Origin: Xenophilus sp. L33
GTDB taxonomy: Bacteria; Pseudomonadota; Gammaproteobacteria; Burkholderiales; Burkholderiaceae_C
Reading direction: 5' to 3'
DNA length: 64,000 bases
Assembly (NCBI RefSeq): GCF_009765735.1
Contig: NZ_LMUW01000188.1
Location: 27,975 to 91,974 of the forward strand
Part shown: positions 35,550-43,687 of the stretch, piece after piece
Numbering within the stretch: position 1 is the first letter of the stretch
Layout: each line of letters opens with the position of its first letter
Program-made: the position numbers and the translations under genes
Notes under the pieces: model-generated
The model's database searches: none
What the model saw: only the letters and a program-made list of their open reading frames with translations
What the model was told of the DNA's origin: nothing

Positions 35550-37253
35550 TCAGCGCTCCGGCAGCCCGGCCTTGCGCAAGCCTTCGACGAGCCGCGCACG
35601 CTGCTTCAGGTAGCCGGGATCGGTCGACGGATCGATGAAGGTGACGCAGGCGATCGTGTCGTTCGGCATCAGCTCGCGATGCCGGGCCATGTGCGCGGCC
35701 GCGTCGGCGGCGCGGCCATGCAGGGCATCGATCGCGGCCAGCATCGCATGCGGCTGGCCGCTGCGCGGATACTCGGCCGCCCAGCGCATCGACCAGCCGT
35801 AGGCGTCGTCGTCGCGGTCCTGCGCGAAATCCGTGATGGCCGACAGCGCGTAGATCGCGTAGATCAGCCGCGTGTCCGCCGGGCTGAGGCCGCGCGCCCG
35901 GTCGATCTCGCGCCGGGCCTCGTCGTAGCGGCCCTGGCGGATCAGCAGGTGCGCGACGAAGAGGTGACCGAAGGCGTAGTCGGGATTCACCGCCAGCGCC
36001 TTGGCGTAGACGGCCATCGCCTCGGCCGGCCGACCGTCCAGCTCGAGCAGGCTGCCCCAGGGCAGCAGGTTCTCGGGCCGGTCCGGGCTCAGTTCGATCG
36101 CCCGCCCGAGCGCGCGCTTGCCGGGCTCGAGCAGCTTCTGCGGCTCGCGGCTGAAGCCGTTGGCGATCTCGATCTGGTAGGTCGAGCCGAGGCCCTGCAG
36201 CGCCATCACCGACGCCGGGTCGACCCGCAGCGCCGCCTCGAAGCGGCCGCGCGCGCGCAGCACGTCGTCGCGGCTGGCGAAGCGGTTCAGGTCGCGCCAG
36301 CCCATCAGCGTGAGGTCCGCGGCATCCATCGCGTGGCCCGGCTGCGTGGCGCGCGCGGCATCGCTCTCGTAGTACTGCATGCGAAAGGCGCTCGCCACCC
36401 GCTGGTCCAGGTTGGAGTGCAGCGCGTCGGCGGCGCTCGCGAAGGTCGAGCGGTTCAGCAGGACCAGCTCGCCGGTCTCGACCGAGGTCAATGTCGCGTC
36501 GACCACCACCGCGCCGTCCTGCTGCAGGACATGGCCGCCGATCACGTAGTGCACGCCCTGTTCGTGCCCGATGCGCGCGATGTTGGGCATCGCCGCGTCG
36601 TGGCCGGCCACCGCCGCCGGGCCGATCACCCGCGCGCCCTGCCGCATCGAGACCTGCAGGCTGATCCGGTCGGCCAGCGCCGCGCCGAGCGCCGCCGCGC
36701 GTTCCGGATCGTCGGCGTCGGCCAGCGGCAGCACGGCGACCGAATGGCGGGCGACGATCTCGTCGTCCACATGCATCGGCGCGGGTTGTTGCAGCTTCCA
36801 GACGGCGATGCCGCAGCCGAGCAGCGAGGCGCACACGCAAGGCGCCAGCCAGTGGCGCAGCCGGGATTTCGGCCGCGACGCCGCGTCAGGCACGGTCGGC
36901 GCCGCGCTGGGCGTGGCTTCGAGCGGGCGGACGGACAGCTTCTCGACCGCGGCGTCGAACAGGTAGCCGCGGCGCGGCAGGGTCTTGATCAACTCGCCGC
37001 GATCGCCCAGTGCCGCACGCAATTCGCCCACGCACTGGACCAGCGAATCGTCGGAGACCACCACCGTGCCCCAGAGCGCGCCGATCAGTTCGTCCTTGCC
37101 GAGCAGCCGCCCGGGATGATCGAGGAAGTGCCGCAGCAAGGCGCGCGGCTTCGGGCGGATCGGGATCGCGACGCCGTCCTTGCGCAGTTCATCGCGCCGG
37201 GCATCGAATTCGAAGCCGGCAAAGCGCAGGCCCGTCGTGGCATCCACGTGCAT
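35550..37253 (-). CDS. CadC-like transmembrane regulator with TPR periplasmic domain
   Basis: 567 residues. An OmpR/PhoB-type winged helix (about 8-105, ending ELIKTLPRRGYLF) is followed by a linker and a single transmembrane segment (about 136-155: LAPCVCASLLGCGIAVW). The large extracytoplasmic part has a beta/alpha subdomain (HSVAVLPLADADD on) and TPR-like repeats (about 330-500). Such proteins bind DNA directly from the membrane after sensing an external cue, like CadC and ToxR. Target unknown. It is divergently placed from nothing close; the neighbouring minus-strand gene at 37354 lies upstream and may be co-transcribed. Confidence 0.88.
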   Translation of the reverse strand: MHVDATTGLRFAGFEFDARRDELRKDGVAIPIRPKPRALLRHFLDHPGRLLGKDELIGALWGTVVVSDDSLVQCVGELRAALGDRGELIKTLPRRGYLFDAAVEKLSVRPLEATPSAAPTVPDAASRPKSRLRHWLAPCVCASLLGCGIAVWKLQQPAPMHVDDEIVARHSVAVLPLADADDPERAAALGAALADRISLQVSMRQGARVIGPAAVAGHDAAMPNIARIGHEQGVHYVIGGHVLQQDGAVVVDATLTSVETGELVLLNRSTFASAADALHSNLDQRVASAFRMQYYESDAARATQPGHAMDAADLTLMGWRDLNRFASRDDVLRARGRFEAALRVDPASVMALQGLGSTYQIEIANGFSREPQKLLEPGKRALGRAIELSPDRPENLLPWGSLLELDGRPAEAMAVYAKALAVNPDYAFGHLFVAHLLIRQGRYDEARREIDRARGLSPADTRLIYAIYALSAITDFAQDRDDDAYGWSMRWAAEYPRSGQPHAMLAAIDALHGRAADAAAHMARHRELMPNDTIACVTFIDPSTDPGYLKQRARLVEGLRKAGLPER

Positions 37254-37353
37254 CCGCCCACCCCCGATGCGAACTTTCGCAGGGCGATGGTGAGCGAGGC
37301 CGCCGGCCTTCGCAAGCTGGCCGAACGGCGTAGCCGCCGCGAGCGGGCGCGGC

Positions 37354-37968
37354 TCAGTCCGGCGTGAAGCGGATGCCGGTCACGGTGCCGCCGATGTGCT
37401 CGAGCAGGGTCGTCTCGTCGGTGGCGTACTGGTCGATCGTGAAGGTGCCTTCGTAGCTGTTGCCCGAACGGCTCACCGTCACCTTCTCCTTGATGATCGA
37501 CGGCCCGACGAAGACCGCGGGCACCACCGGCGGATTCGAATCGCTGCTGTTGTAGGGCAGCGCCACGTGCTTGAGGCTGAAGGTGTTGGGGCCGACCTGT
37601 TCCCAGACGCCCATGCAGACGTCGCCGGTGCTCGGCGCGCGCCCGCCGGAGATCAGGAACTCGGTGCCGTCGCTGTGCCACTGGGTGGTGCCGAAGTCGA
37701 TGGTCATGCCGTTCGGGACCACGCCGGGATAGGCGGTGCCGTCGGACACCATCGTTTCCTTCCACATGCCGACGATGCCGTTGCCGCCGGGATGCGGCTT
37801 GACGCCGTTCTCGGCGTCGGCGGCCGAATGCGGCCAGTGCGGCGGCAAAGGAGCGGGGCCGTTGTAGGTGCCGCAACCGGCCGCAGCCAGTTCGGCGAAG
37901 CCGGCGCCCAGCAGGCCCAGGGCCAGCGCGGCTGCGTGCCGGCGCAGCCGGATCGTGGTGGATTTCAT
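37354..37968 (-). CDS. Secreted protein of unknown function
   Basis: 204 residues from ATG 37968, with AAGGAG six bases upstream. A twin-Arg-containing signal peptide (RLRRHAAALALGLLGAGFAELAAA) ends before GCGTYNG. The mature part starts with a Pro/His-rich segment (PLPPHWPHSAADAENG) and continues as beta-rich sequence with IVGMWKETMVSDG and WEQVGPNTFSLKH, which look like a lipocalin- or calycin-like barrel, a common look in uncharacterised secreted proteins. No family is certain. The signal has RLRRH rather than the SRRxFLK Tat motif, so Sec export is more likely. Confidence 0.75.
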   Translation of the reverse strand: MKSTTIRLRRHAAALALGLLGAGFAELAAAGCGTYNGPAPLPPHWPHSAADAENGVKPHPGGNGIVGMWKETMVSDGTAYPGVVPNGMTIDFGTTQWHSDGTEFLISGGRAPSTGDVCMGVWEQVGPNTFSLKHVALPYNSSDSNPPVVPAVFVGPSIIKEKVTVSRSGNSYEGTFTIDQYATDETTLLEHIGGTVTGIRFTPD

Positions 37969-38005
37969 GGCGGTTCTCCTTGGTGGTGGGTGGACAGGAT
38001 GAAAG

Positions 38006-38275
38006 TCAGAGCCGCCGCAACAGCCAGACCGCCGCGACGACACCGGCCAGACTGGCGGCCAGGGTCATCGTCAGGTCGGGATCGCGCTCGCGGGGCGCGG
38101 GGCTCGTCTTCGATGGCGTCGATTCGCGGGCCGGGCCGCCTTCGGCGAACGGGCTGAAGAGCGCGGAACCCAGGCTGTCGGGTGCGGGTTGCGGTTCGGT
38201 GCCGTGGGCGGCCGACAGGCACAGCGCGATGGCCGGCAAGGCGGCCCTGGCGCAGTTCGAAAGAAGATTCGGCAC
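38006..38275 (-). CDS. Possible small exported/anchored protein
   Basis: About 89 residues if started at the GTG at 38275; an ATG at 38338 would add 21 Arg-rich residues. It has a signal-like N-terminus (LLSNCARAALPAIALCLSAAHG), a short Pro/Ser linker, and a C-terminal hydrophobic segment followed by RRL (TMTLAASLAGVVAAVWLLRRL), reminiscent of C-terminal sorting anchors, though no PEP motif is present. No ribosome binding site is convincing. It sits upstream of the secreted protein gene on the same strand, 37 bp away. It may not be a real gene. Confidence 0.4.
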   Translation of the reverse strand: MPNLLSNCARAALPAIALCLSAAHGTEPQPAPDSLGSALFSPFAEGGPARESTPSKTSPAPRERDPDLTMTLAASLAGVVAAVWLLRRL

Positions 38276-38461
38276 GGTGTCTCTCGCTCGAAGTGGATCG
38301 ACGAGAGGGATTCTTCGGCGCGACCGCCTACGGGCCACGATCGATCGCCGATCGATCGTCGATGCTTCGACGAAGCAGCGAATGGAACGCCGTGTCCACC
38401 GAAGGTCCGGCTGACGCGTTGTTATCCATGCGGGCTTGACCCGCTCATTCCGGAGATCTTC

Positions 38462-38902
38462 TTGAGACTTGACCTCGACCGATTCGCATCAGCCGCCGGC
38501 GCCCTCGCCGTCGCGGCCGCCGCCATGTTCAGCATGTCCGGCGCCCACGCCCAGGTCAGTTTCTCGATCGGCACCGAAGAGCCGGTGTATGCGCAGCCGG
38601 CGCCGGTCTACCAGGGACCGCCGCCCGGCTACTACCAGCCCGCACCCGGCTACTACCAGCCGGCACCGCCGCCCGTCTATTACCCGCCGCCGCAGGGCTA
38701 CTACGCGCCGCCGCCTCCGCCGCCGCCCGTGTATTACGCGCCGCAGCCGAACTACTACGGCGGCCCGCCGCCCGGCTACCAGACCCGTTCGCAGGGCCCC
38801 AAGCTGAGCGACATGCAGCAGCGCGCGATGAACAACTGCGCCCTGCTTCAGCCGCGCGACCAGCCGCGCTGCCGGGCGACCGTGATGTCGACCGCGCGCT
38901 GA
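38462..38902 (+). CDS. Secreted Tyr/Pro-rich repeat protein
   Basis: 146 residues from a TTG at 38462, chosen because GGAG at 38452-38455 is six bases upstream and the resulting N-terminus is a good signal peptide (ASAAGALAVAAAAMFSMSGAHA/Q). The mature half is low-complexity: repeated GYYQPAP and VYYxPP units at about residues 50-105. A short conserved C-terminal part then contains two Cys (MNNCALLQPRDQPRCRA), probably a disulfide. Such proteins occur widely in Burkholderiales as periplasmic or surface proteins without known function. No operon partner. Confidence 0.7.
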   Translation: MRLDLDRFASAAGALAVAAAAMFSMSGAHAQVSFSIGTEEPVYAQPAPVYQGPPPGYYQPAPGYYQPAPPPVYYPPPQGYYAPPPPPPPVYYAPQPNYYGGPPPGYQTRSQGPKLSDMQQRAMNNCALLQPRDQPRCRATVMSTAR

Positions 38903-38932
38903 ACCGGCGAGGTCTGGCGGCTTTTCAGGGTT

Positions 38933-39898
38933 TCAGAGGTCCAGCACCAGCAAAGGCGACAGCGACCTCGAACAGCACGGCGTGAACTGGTCGTTGCGCG
39001 CCTGTTCCTCCGGCGTGAGGTACATGTCCTTGTGATCGATCTCGCCTTCGAGCACCCGGGTGAGGCAGGTGCCGCAGACGCCCTGCTCGCAGGAGGTCGG
39101 GATCTCGACGCCGGCCTCGGACAGCGCCTCGGTCACCGTCTTGTCCTTCGGCACGACCACGATCCGGCCGGAGCTCGCGAGCTTGACCTGGAAGCTCTCG
39201 TCGGTCTCCGACTTCACGACCTCGGCGCCGAAGAACTCGAAGTGCAGCTGGTCTTCGGGCCAGCCTGCGGCGCGCGCCGAGCCCAGCACCCAGTCCATGA
39301 AGCCCTTGGGCCCGCAGACGTAGAGATGAACGCCCGGCCCGCGCGCGGCCAGCACCTGGGCGATCTGCAGCTTCTGCGCCTCGTCGCCATCGTCGAAATG
39401 GAAGGCCACGTTCGACGCGAAGCCCGACTTCTCGATGCGTTCGCGAAAGGCCGCGCGATCGGGCGAGCGCACGCAGTAGTGCATGTCGAAGGGCGCGTTC
39501 GTCACCGCCAGGCGCTCGGCCATGCACAGGATCGGCGTCACGCCGATGCCGCCGGCCAGCAGGATGCTGCGGCTCGTGCCGTGCGCCAGCGGAAAGTGGT
39601 TCTTCGGCGCGCTGATGCGCAGCAGGTCGCCTTCGGCCACGCCGTCGTGCATCGCCCTGGAGCCACCGCGCGACCCGGCGTCGCGCAGCACGCCGATCAG
39701 GTAGCGGTGCGACTCGCCGGGATCGTTGCACAACGAATACTGGCGGGTCAGGCCGCCGGGCAACTGCACGTCGACATGCGAGCCGGCGGAAAAAGCGGGC
39801 AGCGCGCGGCCGTCCTCGGACACCAGCTCGAAGCTGGCGATGCCGAGCGCCTCGGTGGTCTTTCGGGCGACGCGGACCTGGAGTTCTGAAACGTTCAT
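38933..39898 (-). CDS. vanB: Vanillate O-demethylase reductase subunit
   Basis: 321 residues. Electron-transfer partner of VanA: an FMN-binding reductase domain (about 5-100; RQYSLCNDP is the flavin motif), an NAD domain (about 108-225; LLAGGIGVTPILCMA and YVCGPKGFM), then a plant-type 2Fe-2S ferredoxin domain with CEQGVCGTC and a last Cys in PCCSRSLSP. The C-terminus LLVLDL is typical of VanB. It lies 22 bp after vanA on the same strand. Together they convert vanillate to protocatechuate plus formaldehyde. Related demethylases act on other methoxy-aromatics, so substrate assignment is by family. Confidence 0.9.
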   Translation of the reverse strand: MNVSELQVRVARKTTEALGIASFELVSEDGRALPAFSAGSHVDVQLPGGLTRQYSLCNDPGESHRYLIGVLRDAGSRGGSRAMHDGVAEGDLLRISAPKNHFPLAHGTSRSILLAGGIGVTPILCMAERLAVTNAPFDMHYCVRSPDRAAFRERIEKSGFASNVAFHFDDGDEAQKLQIAQVLAARGPGVHLYVCGPKGFMDWVLGSARAAGWPEDQLHFEFFGAEVVKSETDESFQVKLASSGRIVVVPKDKTVTEALSEAGVEIPTSCEQGVCGTCLTRVLEGEIDHKDMYLTPEEQARNDQFTPCCSRSLSPLLVLDL

Positions 39899-39920
39899 GG
39901 TGGCTGGTGGTTGGACCGAC

Positions 39921-40955
39921 TCAGGCCGTCGGCTGCTCGGCCGCCAGGATGCGGTCCAGCACGCGGCGCGACTGCACGCCGCCGGAGTCGATGTTGAGCT
40001 TGAGCAATTGGCGCTCGGGGTGTGCGAGCAGGTTCTTCTGTTGCCGTTCGAGCATCTCGAGGTCTTCCGAGAAGATCTTCCCCTGCCCTTCGCGGATGCT
40101 GGCGGTCAAGGCCTTGTCGTGCGGGTTGAAGTTGCGCGCCATGCCCCAGAAGTACCAGATCGAGGTCTCGGTCTCGGGGGTGATGAAGTCGACCACGATG
40201 CTGGAAGCCTTCACCTTCGGGTCGGCGTGGTAGCCGCCATGGCCCGCATGCGCGACACCGACCTCGATCAGCACGTGGCTGGGCGGCGTGAAGCGGCAGA
40301 TCTGCCAGCGGTCGACCGGCACGTCGTCGGCCAGGTGGTTGCCGCGCAGCGCCATGCGCCAGAAGGGCGGCGCCATGATGTTCTCCATGTGGCGCTCGGT
40401 GGTGACCACGTCGCCGTCGGTGACGGTCTTGGTCGGCGTCTCGTCGATCTCGGGCTGGCCGATGCTGGTGGCGTGCACGTAGGTCTCGTGCGTGAGGTCC
40501 ATCAGGTTGTCGATCATCAGGCGGTAGTCGCACTGGATGTGATAGAGGCCGCCGCCATAGGCCCAGTCGGCGCTCTCGGCCCATTCCAGGCGATGCAGCT
40601 TCGCCTCGTCGGCCAGCGCCGGATCGCCGGGCCAGACCCAGACGAAGCCGTGGCGCTCGATCACCGGAAAGGTTCGGATGGCCGGGAAGCCGCGCACCCG
40701 CTGGCCGGGCATCGCCACCGTCTTGCCGTCGCAGCCCATCTCCAGGCCGTGGTAGCCGCAGACCAGCTTGCCTTCGATCACGCGGCCGAGCGACAGAGGC
40801 GCGCCGCGATGCGGGCAGAAGTCCTCGAGCGCGGCGGCCACGTTGTCGGGACCGCGGTAGAACACGATCGACTCGTTGCAGACCTTGCGGCCCAATGGCT
40901 TGTCGTCGATCTCTTCGGGCATGCAGGCCACGTACCAGGCGTTCTTGGGGAACAT
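39921..40955 (-). CDS. vanA: Vanillate O-demethylase oxygenase subunit (Rieske)
   Basis: 344 residues. Rieske 2Fe-2S ligands C47-P-H49 and C66-x-x-H69 are visible (FCPHRGAPLS, LVCGYHG), and the mononuclear iron site is in DNLMDLTHETYVH. The N-terminus MFPKNAWYVACMPEEIDDKPL is highly typical of VanA. It hydroxylates the methoxy carbon of vanillate, giving protocatechuate and formaldehyde, using electrons from VanB encoded 22 bp downstream. No GntR-type VanR is adjacent, which is unusual; regulation cannot be read from this window. Length matches the family (about 350). Confidence 0.9.
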   Translation of the reverse strand: MFPKNAWYVACMPEEIDDKPLGRKVCNESIVFYRGPDNVAAALEDFCPHRGAPLSLGRVIEGKLVCGYHGLEMGCDGKTVAMPGQRVRGFPAIRTFPVIERHGFVWVWPGDPALADEAKLHRLEWAESADWAYGGGLYHIQCDYRLMIDNLMDLTHETYVHATSIGQPEIDETPTKTVTDGDVVTTERHMENIMAPPFWRMALRGNHLADDVPVDRWQICRFTPPSHVLIEVGVAHAGHGGYHADPKVKASSIVVDFITPETETSIWYFWGMARNFNPHDKALTASIREGQGKIFSEDLEMLERQQKNLLAHPERQLLKLNIDSGGVQSRRVLDRILAAEQPTA

Positions 40956-40993
40956 CGATTTCTTTCGGCGCGGGGGTTCTCGAGCGCCCAAAT

Positions 40994-41734
40994 TTACCCC
41001 AAGCGCAGATCGCGCAGATCGTGCAGCCGGCGGTGCGGCGCGCCGTCCCACACGATCGGCTGCTGGGCCTTGGCGCGTTGGTAGTGGTGGGTGAAGACTG
41101 CCAGCCACGCCTCCAGCGTCCGCTCGGCGGCGTCCTCGCCGGCCAGCCGCATGCACAGCGCGGCGACCTCGCTGGTGCAGAAGTGATCGTTGCGGCCGGA
41201 ATGGCGCAACTGGTAGCTCGACGCGCAGTCGGGCTCCAGGCTCAGTACCGGCAGCCGGTCCAGGTAGGGGCTGCGCCGGAACATCTTGCGCGCCTCGGTC
41301 CAGGTCGCGTCCAGCAGGATGAAGAGCGGACGCTTGTGCGGCGTCGAACCGCCGGCCGCCTCCACTTGGCGCACGACCCGCTCGGGCGCCGCGTACTGCC
41401 CCGGGAACACGACGTACGGCTGCCATTGCGGGTCGGCCAGCAGCGCCAGCAGGGCGGGATCGGTTTCGGTGCGGGCCCAGCCGAAGGCGAAGGTGTCGGG
41501 CACCACGTCGGCGATGAGCCAGCCGGTGTTGCTCGGCTTGAGCGGCTCGATGTCGGCCATCAACAGGCAGACCCCGGCCCGCGTGGCCATCGAGGGGCGC
41601 AGGCTGCACATGCAATGGCTGGGCACCAGGCGGCAGCCGGCGCAGCGTTCGCGCTTGAAGCCGCCGCGGGCGAGAAAGGGCTTCGCGCTGCGCGCCAGAC
41701 GGGCGGCGCGCAGGAGTGAGACGGCATGAGACAT
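40994..41734 (-). CDS. tapT: tRNA-uridine aminocarboxypropyltransferase (DTW domain)
   Basis: 246 residues. The DTW-domain signature appears as LLDATWTEARKM at about 140-152, with an N-terminal Cys cluster (CAGCRLVPSHCMCSL, residues 31-45) probably binding zinc or structural metal. E. coli TapT (YfiP, about 230 residues) transfers the aminocarboxypropyl group from SAM to U47 of certain tRNAs to form acp3U. The length, Cys cluster and DATW motif support the same role here. The symbol is given by family similarity; a paralogous DTW enzyme cannot be excluded. Divergent from the potassium channel gene with 55 bp between. Confidence 0.8.
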   Translation of the reverse strand: MSHAVSLLRAARLARSAKPFLARGGFKRERCAGCRLVPSHCMCSLRPSMATRAGVCLLMADIEPLKPSNTGWLIADVVPDTFAFGWARTETDPALLALLADPQWQPYVVFPGQYAAPERVVRQVEAAGGSTPHKRPLFILLDATWTEARKMFRRSPYLDRLPVLSLEPDCASSYQLRHSGRNDHFCTSEVAALCMRLAGEDAAERTLEAWLAVFTHHYQRAKAQQPIVWDGAPHRRLHDLRDLRLG

Positions 41735-41789
41735 GCAAGGATTGTCGACGGCCCGTTAGACTCGCCTGCAAAAAAAGCACCCCGCCCAC

Positions 41790-42821
41790 GTGTCCATCCG
41801 CCAATCGCCCGCACGAAACCTGATCGGTGGATTGATCTTCCTCGCCGTGGTCGCGCCGCTGGGCGTGCTGGGCTATCTCGCATGCGGCTGGAACTTCAGC
41901 GATGCGCTCTACATGGTGGTCATCACGATCTTCACGGTCGGCTACGACGAAGTGCGCCCGATCGATACGCCCGAATTGCGCGCCGTCACCATTGCGCTGG
42001 TGATCCTGGGGTGCACCGGCATCATCTATCTGACCGGCGCGCTGGTCCAGTTCTTCACCCTTTCTCAAATCCAGCAAGCACTCGGGATCAAGCGAATGAA
42101 CAACGAGATCGGCCGCCTGCGCGACCACGTGATCGTCTGCGGCTTCGGCCGCATCGGCAACATGCTGTCGCGCGAGCTGAAGGCGGGCAAGGCGAAGTTC
42201 ATCGTCATCGAGCGCAGCGAGGCGCGGGTGGCCGAGGCGCGCGACCTCGGCTACCTCTGCATCCACGGCGAGGCCACCGACGAAGGCCTGCTCAAGACCG
42301 CCGGCATCGATCGCGCCGCGATCCTGGCCACGGTGCTGCCCGACGATGCGGCCAACGTGTTCATCACCCTGAGCGCGCGCAGCCTGAACAAGACGGTGCG
42401 CATCATCGCCCGCGGCGAGCTGCCGACCACCGAAGGCAAGCTGCTGCACGCCGGTGCCAACGAGGTGGTGCTGCCGGCGCACATCGGCGCCGAGCGCATC
42501 GCCGAGCTGATCCTGTTCCAGGCGTCGTCGAGCCTCATTCGCGGCAGCGACAAGGCCAAGGACTTCGAGCACGACCTGCACGGCCTCGGGCTGGAGCTGG
42601 AGGTGGTGGCCGCGGCCGAAGGCGGCGCTTTCACCGGCTTGACGATCGCCGCCGTCGAGAGCCACGCCAAGGGCGCGTTCCTGATCGTGGCGCTGAACCG
42701 CGGCGACGGCAGCACCCTCACCCGGCCGCCGCCCGACACGCTGATCCAGGCCGGCGACGGCGTGGTCGCGCTCGGGCGCACCGGACGGCTGCGGGCGCTG
42801 GACGCCTTCGGCGCCGCCTGA
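41790..42821 (+). CDS. Two-TM potassium channel with RCK (TrkA-N) domain
   Basis: 343 residues from GTG 41790. Two hydrophobic helices (about 9-33 and 64-90) flank a pore loop whose selectivity filter reads T49-V-G-Y-D-E; the usual last residues are G-D. A cytoplasmic RCK domain follows with the NAD-binding motif VIVCGFGRIGN (V114 on) and a TrkA-C-like segment near the C-terminus. A Kch/GsuK-type ligand-gated K+ channel of the inner membrane. No Shine-Dalgarno sequence is evident before the GTG. Divergent from tapT; no linked genes explain its physiological trigger. Confidence 0.9.
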   Translation: MSIRQSPARNLIGGLIFLAVVAPLGVLGYLACGWNFSDALYMVVITIFTVGYDEVRPIDTPELRAVTIALVILGCTGIIYLTGALVQFFTLSQIQQALGIKRMNNEIGRLRDHVIVCGFGRIGNMLSRELKAGKAKFIVIERSEARVAEARDLGYLCIHGEATDEGLLKTAGIDRAAILATVLPDDAANVFITLSARSLNKTVRIIARGELPTTEGKLLHAGANEVVLPAHIGAERIAELILFQASSSLIRGSDKAKDFEHDLHGLGLELEVVAAAEGGAFTGLTIAAVESHAKGAFLIVALNRGDGSTLTRPPPDTLIQAGDGVVALGRTGRLRALDAFGAA

Positions 42822-42854
42822 AGGCGCACCGAAAGCCGCACCGAAGGCCGCGCG

Positions 42855-43571
42855 TCAGGCGCTCAGCCGCAGCCCGCCGTCGCAGACCAGCACATGGCCG
42901 CTCATGAAGCTGTCATGTACCAGGAAGGCGATCGCCTGCGCCACGTCGTCGGCCTGGCCGACCCGGCCGACCGGCGTGCGGCCGCCGAAATCGGCGAAGC
43001 TGGCGGCCTTCTGGTCGTCCGGCATGAAGTCCCACCAGGGCGTGTCGATCACGCCCGGTGACACCGCATTGACCCGCAGCGGCCGCAGTTCGTTGGCCAG
43101 GATCGGCACCAGCGCCGCGACCGCCGCATTGGCCGCGCCGATGCCCGCGGTGCCGGGCACGGCCGCATGCGCGCTCACCGCCGAGACGAAGGTGATGCTG
43201 CCCTCTCGCGCCAGGTGAGGCAGCGCGGCCTGCGCGCAGCCGAAATGCGGGAACACCTTTTCCTCGAAGCCCTGGCGCACGTCGGCCAGGTCGACCGTCG
43301 CGAACGGGCCCACGCCCCTGCCGCTGCCGAAGGCCAGCACCAGATGGTCGAAGGGACCGAGGTCCGCGAATATCGCGCCGATGCCACGGCTGTCGGCCGC
43401 GTCGGCGACCACGGTCTGCAGCGCGCCTTCGCAGAGCGCCCTCGCGGCCTGCAAGCGCTCGGGGCTGCGCCCCAGGATGGTGACCCGCGAGCCGTTCGCG
43501 AGCAGCCGGCGCGCGGTCGCCAGGCCGATGCCGGACGAGCCGCCGGCGATGACGATGTGGGGTGATGACAT
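42855..43571 (-). CDS. SDR family protein without the YxxxK motif
   Basis: 238 residues. The N-terminal Rossmann motif IAGGSSGIGLATARRLL is intact and the C-terminal region (VNAVSPGVIDTPWW, LVCDGGLRLSA) is typical, so cofactor binding is likely. The active-site segment reads GTAGIGAANAAVAAL, with neither Tyr nor Lys at the catalytic positions. A known SDR sub-group shares the GAAxAAV pattern; its chemistry is poorly understood. It is divergent from the MmyB-type regulator at 43688, the usual arrangement for a regulator and its oxidoreductase target. Confidence 0.88.
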   Translation of the reverse strand: MSSPHIVIAGGSSGIGLATARRLLANGSRVTILGRSPERLQAARALCEGALQTVVADAADSRGIGAIFADLGPFDHLVLAFGSGRGVGPFATVDLADVRQGFEEKVFPHFGCAQAALPHLAREGSITFVSAVSAHAAVPGTAGIGAANAAVAALVPILANELRPLRVNAVSPGVIDTPWWDFMPDDQKAASFADFGGRTPVGRVGQADDVAQAIAFLVHDSFMSGHVLVCDGGLRLSA

Positions 43572-43655
43572 GGCAATTCCTCGATGAGTCGCAGCGGGGA
43601 TCGATGCGTGAGGGCCAATGTGCCGGCCATCGGAAAAGCCAGCCAGTGCCGCGCT

Positions 43656-43683
43656 TATCCTGGTATCGATCCTGCTATCCTGG
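43656..43683. promoter_or_regulatory. Direct repeat TATCCTGG x2 between SDR and MmyB-type genes
   Basis: TATCCTGG occurs exactly at 43656-43663 and 43676-43683, start to start 20 bp (two helical turns), with a degenerate GATCCTGC copy between. The second copy ends four bases before the ATG at 43688. The phase and location suggest an operator for the regulator, which would then repress its own gene. Inference only. Confidence 0.5.
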
Positions 43684-43687
43684 CTGC

